Below, in pieces: positions 52,584-62,214 of a stretch of DNA of 64,000 nucleotides. Positions within the stretch are counted from its first letter, which is position 1; each line of letters begins with the position of its first letter. The notes below the pieces were generated by a model that did not search any database, was not told where the DNA came from, and was given only the letters and a program-made list of their open reading frames with translations. Source of the stretch: DATMER01 sp963741305 (GTDB lineage Bacteria > Acidobacteriota > Thermoanaerobaculia > Multivoradales > UBA5704); contig CAVUHL010000003.1 in NCBI GenBank assembly GCA_963741305.1, positions 7,688,001-7,752,000 on the forward strand, read 5' to 3'. A program made the position numbers and the translations under genes.

Positions 52584-55223
52584 ATGCCGCATGAGCCCCA
52601 CCTGAAAGGCGTTCCTGTAGCGCTGTTCCGGTCGCTGATCCCCTACGCAGAGCGCGACGAGGTCCTCCAGGACCTCGCCGCGGAGCACGCCGAGCGCGCC
52701 GCGGCCGAGGGACGGCTGGCCGCCCGGATCTGGCTTTGGCGGCAGCTCTTCGGCTCATTACCTGCGTTGGCCCGCCGCAGTTGGTGGCGCGGTTGGACGG
52801 GTTTCGAGCCGCGCACCGCCAATCGAATGCAACCTGGAGGATTCATCTTGGAGAGTTGGATCGTCGACCTGCGTTATTCCGCCCGGCGGCTCGCCAGCCG
52901 CCCGACGTATCTGTTGCTGGCCGTCCTGACGCTGGCCCTGGGCGCCGGTGGAACGGCCGCGATTTTCAGCGTCGTCCGCACGCTGTTGCTCGATCCGCTC
53001 CCCATCGCCCGCGAGTCGGAGGTCGGAGTGTTCTGGATGCCGGGGCACTGGAACGAGGCGGAGTTCCTTCATCTCCGTCCCGGCTTCCCGGGATTTCGGC
53101 GGGTGGCCGCGATCCGGCCCCAGGATCTGACTCTCGAGATCGACGGCCAGGCGATGCGGCTGGTCCACGCCACCGTCTCTTCCTTCGAGCTTTTCGAGGT
53201 GCTCGGCACGGGGGCGCTGCTCGGGCGCACGTTCCAGCCGGGAGAGGATGTTACGGGCGCCGAGCCCGTCGCGGTGCTGAGCCACGGCTTGTGGCAGGAG
53301 CTCGGCGGTGATGCGTCGATCCTCGGCCGTCCGCTTCGGGTTGGGGGCATCCCGCGGACCGTGGTGGGCGTCATGCCGGCCGGCTTCTGGTTCCCCGGCC
53401 CCGAAACGCGGGTGTGGACGACGGCGCCGCTCAGCTCCGAGAACCGGGCTGGGCATTACGCCCTGGTCGGACGGGCCGCCGCAGGTGTGCAGATCGACAG
53501 TATGCAGGGGCAGCTCGGCGCCATCGCGGCATCGCTCACGCCGACGTTCGAATACCTGGCTGAATATGACAAGACCAAATCGCCGTCAATCACTCCTGTG
53601 CGCGAGCATCTGGTCGGGAAGGTGCGCCCGAGCCTCCTCGCGACCCTGGGCGCGATGGCGCTCATCCTGTTGATGGCGTGCGTCAACGTGGCCGCGCTGA
53701 TGCTCGGCCAAGTGGCCGGCCGGAACGTGGAGCTCGCGGTGCGGGTCGCGTTGGGAGCCGGGCGGAAGCGGTTGCTGCAGCAGCTCTTCATCGAATCCCT
53801 GCTGATCGGGGGGCTCGCGGGCATCGCGGGTGCCCTGCTCGCCGCGGGGGGATTCCGGGTGCTGGTCGGGGCGCTGCCGCTCGGGGCGCTCGCCGAGACG
53901 GCAACGCTCGATTGGACGTTGTTCTGGGTCGCCTTTGCCGTCGCGATGGTTGCCGCGGCTGCCATTGCCGTGATCCCCGGCGTGGTGCTTTGGAGAGGGA
54001 ACCTCCAAGGCTCGATCGCCACGGCACGGACAGCTGGCTTGTCGGGACGCGGCGGCCGGCTCGACGGCGGACTGGTCGTCGCGCAAATCGCGCTGGCGGT
54101 GCTCCTTGCGGCGGGCGCGGGCCTGCTCATCCGGAGCGTCGCGAAGCTCCGGGCCATCGACCCCGGTGTCCAGGTGGAGGGTGTGGCGGTGATCGACGCC
54201 ACGATGCCCACTCAGCTCACTTTCGACGAGCGGCGGCGGGCGACGCTCGAAGTCCTTCCGGCGCTGCAGGCGTTGCCGAACGTCCGCGCGGTGGCCGCGA
54301 CGCAGAAGCTGCCGCTGCGGGGCCGCGGTGACGACTGGGGCCTCGAGATCGTAGGCAGGCCGGATATCGTAGAGAGCACCACTTTCTTCCGCATCGTCAC
54401 TCCCGATTACTTCAAGGCCCTCGGCGTGCCGATCCGCAAGGGGCGTGGGTTCCAGCCATCCGACCGCACCGGCACGGAGCGCGTGGTCGTGATCAACGAG
54501 GCGCTCGCCGCGAAATACTTCCAGGGTGAGGATCCGGTCGGCCGCCTCATCAGCACCGGGTTCGACGATCGCGGAGAACGGATCATCGGCGTGGTCGGAA
54601 ACATGGCAGAGACGAATCTGGTCGAAACGGGCGTTCCTGCGCGGTACATGCTGTACGAGCAGGTGCCGTACACCTCGCACCAGGTGGCGTACGTCATCTT
54701 GGCGGCGAACCCCGAGGACGTCCCGCGATTGCTTCAGGCCGGCCGCAGCGTGCTGCAGCGGGAGGGCCGGCGGCTCGCGGTCGAGGGCACGGTCACCATG
54801 GAGTCGGTCTTCGAGGAGGCCATCGGCGCGCCGCGGCAGATCGCAACGCTGCTTTCCCTTCTCGCCGGCCTCGCCCTGCTGCTCGGGGCGGTGGGCGTCT
54901 ACGGCATGATCTCCCATTTCGTCTCGCGCCGGATGCGGGAGTACGGCATCCGTATCGCCCTGGGCCTCCCTCCGGCGAAGGTGGTGTCGCAGGTGATGAC
55001 GCGGGGAGTCGTCCTGGTCATCCTGGGGAGCGCCGTCGGTATCGCAGCGGCATTTCTGCTGACGCGCCTGCTGGCGTCGTTGCTCTACGGTGTGGGTGCC
55101 ACAGACCCCCAGGCGCTCGCGGGAGCGGTGGCGGCGTTGCTGCTCGTGGGAGCGCTGGCTGCCTTGTCCCCGGCCCTCCGCGCGAGCCGGACCGATCCGG
55201 CGTCTGTTTTGAGGAACCAGTAG
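52584..55223 (+). CDS. MacB/FtsX-type permease of the ADOP family
   Basis: An 879-residue membrane protein. An N-terminal soluble region of about 90 residues (ERDEVLQDLAAEHAERAAAEG) precedes two MacB_PCD/FtsX halves. Membrane segments are visible at about 108-135, 350-375, 400-425, 455-475, 755-775, 810-840 and 850-870. Such orphan permeases lack a fused ATPase and are expanded in Acidobacteriota. No ribosome-binding site; see the promoter entry. PadR follows after two bases. Confidence 0.88.
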   Translation: MPHEPHLKGVPVALFRSLIPYAERDEVLQDLAAEHAERAAAEGRLAARIWLWRQLFGSLPALARRSWWRGWTGFEPRTANRMQPGGFILESWIVDLRYSARRLASRPTYLLLAVLTLALGAGGTAAIFSVVRTLLLDPLPIARESEVGVFWMPGHWNEAEFLHLRPGFPGFRRVAAIRPQDLTLEIDGQAMRLVHATVSSFELFEVLGTGALLGRTFQPGEDVTGAEPVAVLSHGLWQELGGDASILGRPLRVGGIPRTVVGVMPAGFWFPGPETRVWTTAPLSSENRAGHYALVGRAAAGVQIDSMQGQLGAIAASLTPTFEYLAEYDKTKSPSITPVREHLVGKVRPSLLATLGAMALILLMACVNVAALMLGQVAGRNVELAVRVALGAGRKRLLQQLFIESLLIGGLAGIAGALLAAGGFRVLVGALPLGALAETATLDWTLFWVAFAVAMVAAAAIAVIPGVVLWRGNLQGSIATARTAGLSGRGGRLDGGLVVAQIALAVLLAAGAGLLIRSVAKLRAIDPGVQVEGVAVIDATMPTQLTFDERRRATLEVLPALQALPNVRAVAATQKLPLRGRGDDWGLEIVGRPDIVESTTFFRIVTPDYFKALGVPIRKGRGFQPSDRTGTERVVVINEALAAKYFQGEDPVGRLISTGFDDRGERIIGVVGNMAETNLVETGVPARYMLYEQVPYTSHQVAYVILAANPEDVPRLLQAGRSVLQREGRRLAVEGTVTMESVFEEAIGAPRQIATLLSLLAGLALLLGAVGVYGMISHFVSRRMREYGIRIALGLPPAKVVSQVMTRGVVLVILGSAVGIAAAFLLTRLLASLLYGVGATDPQALAGAVAALLLVGALAALSPALRASRTDPASVLRNQ

Positions 55224-55225
55224 AT

Positions 55226-55555
55226 ATGAAATCCGAATCCCCGGTCGGGAGCTTCGAAGAGCAGGTGATGCTCGCCGTCCTGCGTACCGCTCCGGAGGCG
55301 TACGGGATGCAAGTGCGCCGCGAGCTCGAGACGGTGACCCATCGGGACGTGTCCATTGGATCCGTGTACATCACCCTGGATCGTCTGGAGGCCAAGGGCC
55401 TCGTCACCTCGGCACGCGCTGCCCGTGGCGAATCGAGCTCGCGCCGCGTGTTCACCGTCACGCCGCCCGGCGCCCGGGCATTGGCCGAAACGAGGTCGAT
55501 CCGTGAACGGCTGTGGGATGGGGTCGAGCTGGATATCCTGCTGGAGAACGCCTAG
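55226..55555 (+). CDS. PadR-family transcriptional regulator
   Basis: A 109-residue winged-helix protein. FEEQVMLAVLRTAPEAYGMQVRRELE and SIGSVYITLDRLEAKGLV are the PadR helix-turn-helix and wing; the C-terminal dimerisation helix is short. It probably represses its own operon through the palindrome at 52555-52583. The inducer is unknown. Confidence 0.9.
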   Translation: MKSESPVGSFEEQVMLAVLRTAPEAYGMQVRRELETVTHRDVSIGSVYITLDRLEAKGLVTSARAARGESSSRRVFTVTPPGARALAETRSIRERLWDGVELDILLENA

Positions 55556-55567
55556 AAGACCCGCCTC

Positions 55568-55596
55568 TTGCTTCATTCCCGCCCATCTGCGACAAT
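55568..55596 (+). promoter_or_regulatory. Possible promoter of the polysaccharide operon
   Basis: TTGCTT (55568-55573), 17 bases, GACAAT (55591-55596). Both boxes are partial matches. It would give a leader of about 50 bases to the NusG-like gene. Confidence 0.35.
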
Positions 55597-55652
55597 CCCC
55601 CCTGAATTCTCGCAGCGAAGTTATTGACGTCCACGGAGTTAGCCCGAGCGAA

Positions 55653-56201
55653 GTGCCTATTCTCGAGCCGGAAGCAGCGCTCTACCCCCCCACTCTCTTC
55701 GAAGTTCAGGAAGGGGCGTCCCCTTGGCGGGTGGCGCGGGTGCGGAGCCGCCAGGAGAAAGTCCTGGCCCGACACCTCCTGGGGAGCGGGGTGGGATTCT
55801 ACCTGCCCCTGGAGCGCAAGGAGATGCGGCGCGCCGGGCGGCGCTTCGTGTCGCACCTGCCGCTGTTCCCGGGGTACGTGTTCTTCCGCGGGGACAAGGC
55901 GGCGGCGCTGCGGAGCCAGGTGATCGTGGGCCTGCTCGAAGTGCAGGACCAGCGGCTCCTGCACCGCGAGCTGGGAGAGCTGTGGGCGATCCAGCAGGCG
56001 GGGCTGCCCCTGGTCGCCCTGCCCTGGCTCGGACCTGGCGATGCCGTCACGATCGTGGACGGACCGCTCAAGGGATGGACCGGGACCGTGCTGCGGGAAA
56101 AGGGCCGGTTGCGGCTGGTAGTCTCGGTGACCTTCCTGCGGCAGTCGGTCGCGGCCGAGCTGCCGCGGGAGGCGCTCGCGCCTCTAGCGAAGGCCGGGTA
56201 A
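55653..56201 (+). CDS. NusG-like antiterminator (RfaH/UpxY type)
   Basis: A 182-residue protein with a NusG N-terminal domain (WRVARVRSRQEKVLARHLL; FYLPLERKEM; LPLFPGYVFFRGD) and a C-terminal KOW-like domain (PGDAVTIVDGPLKGWTGTVL). It differs from housekeeping NusG by its position at the head of a surface-polysaccharide operon, where such paralogues let RNA polymerase read through long operons. GTG at 55653 is the first start in the domain frame; no other ATG/GTG/TTG precedes it usefully. Confidence 0.82.
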   Translation: MPILEPEAALYPPTLFEVQEGASPWRVARVRSRQEKVLARHLLGSGVGFYLPLERKEMRRAGRRFVSHLPLFPGYVFFRGDKAAALRSQVIVGLLEVQDQRLLHRELGELWAIQQAGLPLVALPWLGPGDAVTIVDGPLKGWTGTVLREKGRLRLVVSVTFLRQSVAAELPREALAPLAKAG

Positions 56202-56284
56202 CGGCCGTTGCGATCAGGCAGACGTGTCGGTGACGATGTACACCGAAGGGGGCGGAGCCCGCCCGGGGAGATAAGAAGAGCCTT

Positions 56285-57613
56285 ATGACGGAATCACACT
56301 CGGCCGCCAGCCTGCGTGGCCGCATCGAGGGCCGGACGGCCAAGGTCGGCATCATTGGGCTCGGCTACGTGGGCCTGCCGCTCGCGCTGGCCTTTGCCGA
56401 ACGCGGCTTCCCCGTGCTCGGGTTCGACGTGGACCCGGCCAAGGTCGAGGCGCTCGGCCGGGGGGAGTGCTACATCCGCCACCTCGACGCGGAGCGGGTG
56501 CGCGCCCAGACCAGCAAGGGCGGGCTCGAAGCCACGGCCGACTTCGAGCGTCTGCCCGAGGCGGACGCAATCCTGATCTGCGTGCCCACGCCGCTCACCC
56601 GGCAGCGGGAGCCCGAGCTGCGCTACGTGCGCACCACGGCCGAGGAGATCGGCCGGCGCCTGCGCCCTGGCCAGCTCGTGGTGCTCGAATCGACCACCTA
56701 TCCCGGTACGACCGAGGAGCTGCTCCTCCCTCGGCTGAGCTCGCTCGGGCTGCGCTGCGGCGAGGACTTCTTCCTCGCTTTTTCGCCGGAGCGCGAGGAT
56801 CCGGGCAACCCGAAGTTCTCGACGACCAACATCCCCAAGCTCGTGGGGGGCATCGACGAGGCCTCGGCCGACCTGGCGCAGACGCTCTACAACCAGGTGG
56901 TGCCGGTCACGGTCCGGCTGTCCACCGCCCGCGCGGCCGAGGCGGCCAAGCTGCTGGAGAACGTCTTCCGGGCGGTGAACATCGCCCTGGTCAACGAGCT
57001 CAAGGTCATCTACGACCGCATGGACATCGACATCTGGGAGGTGCTGGATGCCGCGGCGACCAAGCCGTTCGGCTTCATGCGCTTCGATCCCGGGCCGGGC
57101 TGGGGCGGTCACTGCATCCCTCTCGATCCGTTCTACCTTTCCTGGAAGGCGCGGGAGCATGGGATCACCACCCGGTTCATCGAGCTGGCGGGCGAGGTCA
57201 ACGTCAAGATGCCGGAGTACGTGATCGACAAGCTGATCCTCGCGCTCAACGAGCGCGGCCGGGCGGTCAAGGGGAGCAGGGTTCTAGTGCTCGGCCTCTC
57301 GTACAAGCGGGACATCGACGATCCGCGCGAGAGCCCGGCCTTCGAGGTGTTGGACCGGTTGCTGCGGCTGGGCGCCGTTGTGACCTACCACGATCCGCAC
57401 GTGCCGGTGGCGCCGGGGATGCGCTCGTGGCCCGACCTGCCGGCGATGGAGTCGGTGGCTCTCACCGCCGAGGCACTGGAGGCGAGCGATGCGGTGATCG
57501 TGGTGACCGATCATGCCGCGGTCGATTACGACCTGGTATTCCGTCATGCGCCGCTGATCGTGGACACGCGTGGCGTGTATCGCGGGCGGAACGGCAAAGT
57601 GGTCAAGGCTTGA
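56285..57613 (+). CDS. UDP-N-acetylhexosamine 6-dehydrogenase (WbpA/WbpO type)
   Basis: A 442-residue NAD-dependent nucleotide-sugar dehydrogenase. NAD motif VGIIGLGYVGLPLALAFAE, substrate region ENVFRAVNIALVNELKV, and the catalytic Cys in GWGGHCIPLDPFYL. It oxidises a UDP-sugar to a uronic acid. GGAG lies about 16 bases upstream, and an AAGAAGAG is nearer. The next gene overlaps its stop (TTGA). Confidence 0.88.
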   Translation: MTESHSAASLRGRIEGRTAKVGIIGLGYVGLPLALAFAERGFPVLGFDVDPAKVEALGRGECYIRHLDAERVRAQTSKGGLEATADFERLPEADAILICVPTPLTRQREPELRYVRTTAEEIGRRLRPGQLVVLESTTYPGTTEELLLPRLSSLGLRCGEDFFLAFSPEREDPGNPKFSTTNIPKLVGGIDEASADLAQTLYNQVVPVTVRLSTARAAEAAKLLENVFRAVNIALVNELKVIYDRMDIDIWEVLDAAATKPFGFMRFDPGPGWGGHCIPLDPFYLSWKAREHGITTRFIELAGEVNVKMPEYVIDKLILALNERGRAVKGSRVLVLGLSYKRDIDDPRESPAFEVLDRLLRLGAVVTYHDPHVPVAPGMRSWPDLPAMESVALTAEALEASDAVIVVTDHAAVDYDLVFRHAPLIVDTRGVYRGRNGKVVKA

Positions 57614-58530
57614 TTCCGGATTTCACTGGAACGTCCGTGCTCGTCACCGGCGGCGCCGGGTTCATCGGGTCGCATTTGGTAGACGCATTGGTCGCCAGAG
57701 GGGCGCGGGTGCGGGTGCTGGACGACCTTTCGACCGGCCGGCGAGAGAACTTGCCGGACGTGGAATTGATCGCAGGTGACATCCGCATCGCCGAAGCCTG
57801 CCACGCCGCTTGCGCGGGCGTCGAGTACGTCTTCCATCAGGCGGCGCTGGGGTCGGTGCCACGGTCGATGCTCGATCCCGGCTCTTCGATCGCGGTGAAT
57901 GTGACAGGTACTGCGAATGTCTTCGCGGCGGCCTTGAAGGCTCGGCGTGTGATCTATGCGTCCTCCTCCAGCGTGTATGGGGATGGGAAGGCGGTGGTGA
58001 AGAGGGAGGGGGAGGAGGGCCGGCCGCTCTCGCCCTACGCGGCCTCGAAGGCGATGGGAGAGGAGCTGGCGGAGGTCTTCGGCCGGTGCTACGGCCAGGA
58101 GCTGATCGGCTTGCGCTACTTCAACGTCTACGGTCCGCGGCAGTCGCCTGACGGTCCCTACGCGGCCGTGGTGCCGCGCTTCTTCCGTGCCTGCCTGGCG
58201 GGCGAGGCGCCGGTGATTCACGGCGACGGCGAGCAGAGCCGGGACTTCACCTGGGTCGGCGATGCCGTGCTCGCAAACCTGCTGGCCGCGGGCGCTCCGG
58301 CTGAAGCCTGTGGCCGGGCCTACAACGTGGCACGGGGCGAGGGGACCACGGTCAACGAATTGGCGGCGCGGGTGCGTGAGCTGGTTGGCGGCGGTCTTCC
58401 GCCAAGGCACGAGCCGCCGCGGGCCGGGGATGTGCGCCACTCGCAGGCCGATCCGTCCGCGGCCGAGGCCGGGCTCGGCTTCCGCGCCGAGGTCGCCCTC
58501 CGCGAGGGGTTGGAGAGGACGTGGCGGTGA
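57610..58530 (+). CDS. NAD-dependent sugar epimerase (UDP-GlcNAc 4-epimerase-like)
   Basis: A 306-residue extended SDR enzyme with TGGAGFIGSHLVDAL, the catalytic SSSSVYG and YAASKAMGE (Tyr-Lys pair), and RYFNVYGPRQ. It is WbpP/GalE-like and probably provides the GalNAc or GlcNAc isomer used by the dehydrogenase. TTG start overlapping the upstream stop by four bases. Confidence 0.82.
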   Translation: MIPDFTGTSVLVTGGAGFIGSHLVDALVARGARVRVLDDLSTGRRENLPDVELIAGDIRIAEACHAACAGVEYVFHQAALGSVPRSMLDPGSSIAVNVTGTANVFAAALKARRVIYASSSSVYGDGKAVVKREGEEGRPLSPYAASKAMGEELAEVFGRCYGQELIGLRYFNVYGPRQSPDGPYAAVVPRFFRACLAGEAPVIHGDGEQSRDFTWVGDAVLANLLAAGAPAEACGRAYNVARGEGTTVNELAARVRELVGGGLPPRHEPPRAGDVRHSQADPSAAEAGLGFRAEVALREGLERTWR

Positions 58531-59372
58531 AGGATCTTCCGGTCACCGTGATCGAGCCGAGCCGCGGCTGGGCGGCGGTGCGGCTGGACGAGGTGTGGGA
58601 GCAGCGGGAGCTCCTCTACTTCTTCGTCTGGCGCGACGTGAAGGTGCGCTACAAGCAGACCGCGCTCGGCGCCACCTGGGCGGTGCTCCAGCCGCTCCTC
58701 ACGATGCTGATCTTCACGATTTTCTTCGGCCGCATGGCGGGCATCGGATCGGAGGGCTTGCCGTACCCGATCTTCTCCTATGCCGGGCTGCTCCCGTGGA
58801 CGTTCTTCTCGCACGGGCTGGGGCAGGCGTCCAACAGCCTGGTGGGCTCGGCGAGCCTGCTCAAAAAGGTTTATTTCCCGCGCCTGATCGTGCCGGTGGC
58901 CGCGGTACTGGGGGGGCTCGTGGATTTCGCCGTGGCCTTCGTGGTGTTGATCGGGATGATGTTCTGGTACGGCATCCAGCCGGGTTGGGGAGTGCTGCTG
59001 CTGCCTTTGCTGCTGCTCCTCTCGGCGGCCTCGGCCCTGGGCGCGGGGCTCTTCCTCTCGGCCATGAACGTGGAGTTCCGGGACGTCCGGTACGTGATGC
59101 CGTTCTTCATCCAGCTTCTTCTCTTCGTGACGCCGGTGATCTATCCGGCGAGCAAGGTGACCGCGAAGCTGGAGGAGATGGGCCTGCCTGGATGGCTCTA
59201 CGGCCTGAACCCCATGGCCGGTGTCATCCAGGGCTTCCGGTGGTCCCTCCTCGGCTCGGGGATGAATCCCGGGCCCCTCCTGGCCGTCGGCACCGCGGTC
59301 ACAGTCCTCCTCGTGGTCGGAGGCCTTTTCTATTTCCGCCGGATGGAGCGGACGTTCGCGGACGTAGTATGA
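58527..59372 (+). CDS. ABC-2 polysaccharide export permease (Wzm/KpsM type)
   Basis: A 281-residue inner-membrane permease with six hydrophobic segments; the signature region FVWRDVKVRYKQTALGATWAVLQPLLTM lies at the first segment. I prefer GTG 58527 over 58521, because it overlaps the epimerase stop (GTGA) and has GGAGAGG at a good spacing. The ATPase partner is the partial gene at the right edge. Confidence 0.9.
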   Translation: MKDLPVTVIEPSRGWAAVRLDEVWEQRELLYFFVWRDVKVRYKQTALGATWAVLQPLLTMLIFTIFFGRMAGIGSEGLPYPIFSYAGLLPWTFFSHGLGQASNSLVGSASLLKKVYFPRLIVPVAAVLGGLVDFAVAFVVLIGMMFWYGIQPGWGVLLLPLLLLLSAASALGAGLFLSAMNVEFRDVRYVMPFFIQLLLFVTPVIYPASKVTAKLEEMGLPGWLYGLNPMAGVIQGFRWSLLGSGMNPGPLLAVGTAVTVLLVVGGLFYFRRMERTFADVV

Positions 59373-60370
59373 GCAACCTTTTCGGGAAACCCGGCTGCCT
59401 GGTGATTGGCGAAGTGGCCCAGGCCCACGACGGCAGCCTGGGGACGGCGCATGCCTTCATCGACGCCATCGCGGCGGCGGGGGCGGACGCGGTCAAGTTC
59501 CAGACCCACATCGCCGCGGCCGAGAGCACGCCCAGGGAACCCTGGCGGGTCCGCTTCAGCCGGCAGGACGAGAGCCGCTACGACTACTGGAAGCGGATGG
59601 AATTTACGGAGGAGCAGTGGGCGGGGCTCAAGGCCCACGCCGAGGAGCGCGGGCTGCTCTTCTTGAGCTCTCCCTTCTCGGTCGAGGCCGCGGAGATGCT
59701 CGAGCGGCTGGGCGTGAAGGCGTGGAAGGTCGCCTCGGGCGAGGTCGGCAATCCGGTGCTCCTGGATTATCTGATCGGTACGGGCAAGCCGGTGCTGATC
59801 TCCACGGGCATGAGCCCGCTGGAGGAGATCGATGCTGCGGTCAGGAGGATCACAGATCCAGTCGTGATGCAGTGCACGACCGCCTATCCCTGCCCGCCCG
59901 AGAAGGTGGGCTTGAACCTGATTCCCTTCTTCCGCGAGCGCTACGGTTGCGCCGTGGGCCTGTCCGATCACTCCGGAACGATCTATCCCGGCCTGGCTGC
60001 CGTAACCCTGGGTGCGGACGTGCTGGAGGTGCATGTGACCCTGAGCCGCGAGGCGTTCGGGCCGGACGTGCCCGCATCGCTGACCACGGCCGAGCTGCGG
60101 CAGCTCGTCGAGGGGGTGCGCTTCATCCAGCGGGCACTTCCCGTGGACAAGGACGCCATGGCCGTCGAGATGGAGCCGCTACGCCAGATGTTCACGAAGA
60201 GCGTGGTGGCGCAGTTCGATCTGCCCGAGGGTACGGTGCTGGCTCCGGAGCACCTGGCGGTGAAGAAGCCCGGCGGCGGCATTCCGGCGCCGCGGATGGC
60301 GGAGCTGATCGGCGGACGGCTGCGGCGCGCCGTGAAAGCCGACGAGGCGCTGAGGTTCGAGGATCTATGA
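59369..60370 (+). CDS. neuB: N-acetylneuraminate/nonulosonate synthase
   Basis: A 333-residue sialic-acid-type synthase that condenses PEP with a hexosamine. NeuB barrel region GEVAQAHDGSLGTAHAFIDA, KFQTH, KVASGEVGNPVLL, STGMSPLEEI, CTTAYPCPPEKVGL, SDHSG and the C-terminal SAF antifreeze-like domain (VAQFDLPEGTVLAPEHLAVKKPG). It could make Neu5Ac or legionaminic acid; the substrate is not decided by these motifs. ATGA overlap with the permease. Confidence 0.9.
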   Translation: MSNLFGKPGCLVIGEVAQAHDGSLGTAHAFIDAIAAAGADAVKFQTHIAAAESTPREPWRVRFSRQDESRYDYWKRMEFTEEQWAGLKAHAEERGLLFLSSPFSVEAAEMLERLGVKAWKVASGEVGNPVLLDYLIGTGKPVLISTGMSPLEEIDAAVRRITDPVVMQCTTAYPCPPEKVGLNLIPFFRERYGCAVGLSDHSGTIYPGLAAVTLGADVLEVHVTLSREAFGPDVPASLTTAELRQLVEGVRFIQRALPVDKDAMAVEMEPLRQMFTKSVVAQFDLPEGTVLAPEHLAVKKPGGGIPAPRMAELIGGRLRRAVKADEALRFEDL

Positions 60371-61521
60371 AGCGAAAAGTCTGTGTGGTGGTCACGGCCC
60401 GGCCGAGTTACAGCCGGATCAAGACGGCGTTGCAGGCCATCCGGAGCCATCCGGACCTGGAGCTGCAGCTCGTGGTGGCTGCGTCCGCCCTGCTCGACCG
60501 CTACGGCACGGCGGTGCGCACGATCGAGGACGACGGCTTCGACATCGCCGCCCGGGTCTACATGGTGCTGGAGGGAGAAAACCTTGCAACCATGGCGAAG
60601 ACCACCGGCCTCGGGCTGCTCGAGCTGGCCACGGTCTTCGACAACCTGAAGCCGGACGTGGTGGTCACCGTCGCCGACCGCTACGAGACGCTGGCCACCG
60701 CGGTGGCGGCCTCCTACATGAACATCCCCGTGGCCCACGTCCAAGGCGGAGAAGTCACCGGCTCGATCGACGAGAAGGTGCGCCACGCCGTGACCAAGCT
60801 CGCGGACCTGCACTTCGTATCCACGGAAAAAGCCGCAGAGCGGGTCGTGCGGATGGGGGAGGAGCCGGCCAAGGTATTCGTCACCGGATGCCCGTCGATC
60901 GACCTGGCCGTCGAGGTCATGAAGCAGCCGGAGCTGGACTTCGATCCTTTCGGGAAGTATGGCGGCGTGGGCGCGTCGATCGACCTCTCGCCCGGCTACC
61001 TGGTGGTGATGCAGCACCCGGTCACCACGGAGTACGAGCTGGCGCGGCAGCAGGCCGTCGAGACCCTTCATGCCGTCACGGAGACCGGGCTGCCGACGCT
61101 CTGGTTCTGGCCCAACGTGGACGCAGGATCGGACGGCACCTCGGGTGCGATCCGCTCCTTCCGCGAGCAGCACTCCCCGGAGAACATTCACTTTTTCAAG
61201 AACATGCAGCCCACGGATTTCCTCCGGTTGCTGTACTCCTCCCGCTGCCTGGTGGGGAACTCCAGCGTGGGCATCCGCGAGTGCGCCTACCTGGGAGTGC
61301 CGACGGTGAACATCGGCACGCGGCAGTCGGGGCGCGACCGCGGCTGCAACGTGCTCGACGTGGGCTATGACCGCGAAGAGATCGTCGAAGCCATCCGCAA
61401 GCACCTGGAGAACGGACGGTGCGACAGCGATCCGATCTACGGTCATGGGAAAGCCGGCGAGCGCATCGCGGACCTTCTGGCCGAGCAGCCGCTCGGGATC
61501 GAAAAGAGGTTGACCTACTGA
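60367..61521 (+). CDS. neuC: UDP-N-acetylglucosamine 2-epimerase (hydrolysing)
   Basis: A 384-residue WecB/NeuC-fold enzyme that yields a ManNAc-type product for the synthase. TARPSYSRIKTALQAI, VVTVADRYETLATAVAASY, VAHVQGGEVTGSIDEKVRHA and LVGNSSVGIRECAYLGVP are typical. ATGA overlap with neuB; it ends in TGATG with the cytidylyltransferase. Confidence 0.88.
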   Translation: MKRKVCVVVTARPSYSRIKTALQAIRSHPDLELQLVVAASALLDRYGTAVRTIEDDGFDIAARVYMVLEGENLATMAKTTGLGLLELATVFDNLKPDVVVTVADRYETLATAVAASYMNIPVAHVQGGEVTGSIDEKVRHAVTKLADLHFVSTEKAAERVVRMGEEPAKVFVTGCPSIDLAVEVMKQPELDFDPFGKYGGVGASIDLSPGYLVVMQHPVTTEYELARQQAVETLHAVTETGLPTLWFWPNVDAGSDGTSGAIRSFREQHSPENIHFFKNMQPTDFLRLLYSSRCLVGNSSVGIRECAYLGVPTVNIGTRQSGRDRGCNVLDVGYDREEIVEAIRKHLENGRCDSDPIYGHGKAGERIADLLAEQPLGIEKRLTY

Positions 61522-62213
61522 TGCGGGTGCTCGGGATCGTTCCAGCGCGTGGCGGCTCCAAGGGGATCCCGGGCAAGAACGTGCGTCCGCTCGGTGGCAA
61601 GCCGCTCCTCGCCCACACGGCCGAGGCAGCGCTCGCGGCGCGCCGGCTGACGCGCGTGGTGCTCACGACCGACGACGAAGAGATTGCCGAGGTGGGGCGG
61701 AGCTGCGGCCTGGAGGTCCCCTTCCTCCGGCCGGCGGAGCTGGCCCGCGACGATACACCGACGCTGCCGGTCCTCCAGCACGCTGTCGCGGAGCTGGAGC
61801 GGGCGGGCGACCGCTTCGACGCCATCTGCCTCCTCCAGCCCACGAGCCCGCTGCGCCGCGCCGGAGACATCGACGGCTGCATTGAGATGCTGGAGACGGA
61901 AGGACTCGATGCCGTGGTTTCCGTTCTGCCGGTTCCGTCGGAGCACAACCCGCACTGGGTCTGGTTTCGCGGCGGCGACGGGCTGCTGCGGCTCGCAACC
62001 GGGGAGGAGCAGCCGATCCCGCGGCGGCAGGAGCTGCCGCCGGCCTACCATCGCGACGGCTCCGTCTACGTGACCCGGCGCGACGTGCTCATGGAGGGGA
62101 ACAGCCTCTACGGGAAACGGCTGGGAGGTTATCTGATCGAAGCGCTCGCCGCTTCGCGAAGCGTGAACCTGGACACTCCCGCCGATTGGGAGCGGGCCGA
62201 GAGGCTTTTCTGA
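61521..62213 (+). CDS. neuA: CMP-nonulosonate cytidylyltransferase
   Basis: A 230-residue enzyme that activates the nonulosonic acid with CTP. IVPARGGSKGIPGKNVRPLGGKPLLAHT is the CTP-binding N-terminus (quoted in part), with LLQPTSPLRRAGDIDGCI and DGSVYVTRRDVL. It starts on the last base of the neuC stop. Confidence 0.9.
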   Translation: MRVLGIVPARGGSKGIPGKNVRPLGGKPLLAHTAEAALAARRLTRVVLTTDDEEIAEVGRSCGLEVPFLRPAELARDDTPTLPVLQHAVAELERAGDRFDAICLLQPTSPLRRAGDIDGCIEMLETEGLDAVVSVLPVPSEHNPHWVWFRGGDGLLRLATGEEQPIPRRQELPPAYHRDGSVYVTRRDVLMEGNSLYGKRLGGYLIEALAASRSVNLDTPADWERAERLF

Positions 62214-62214
62214 C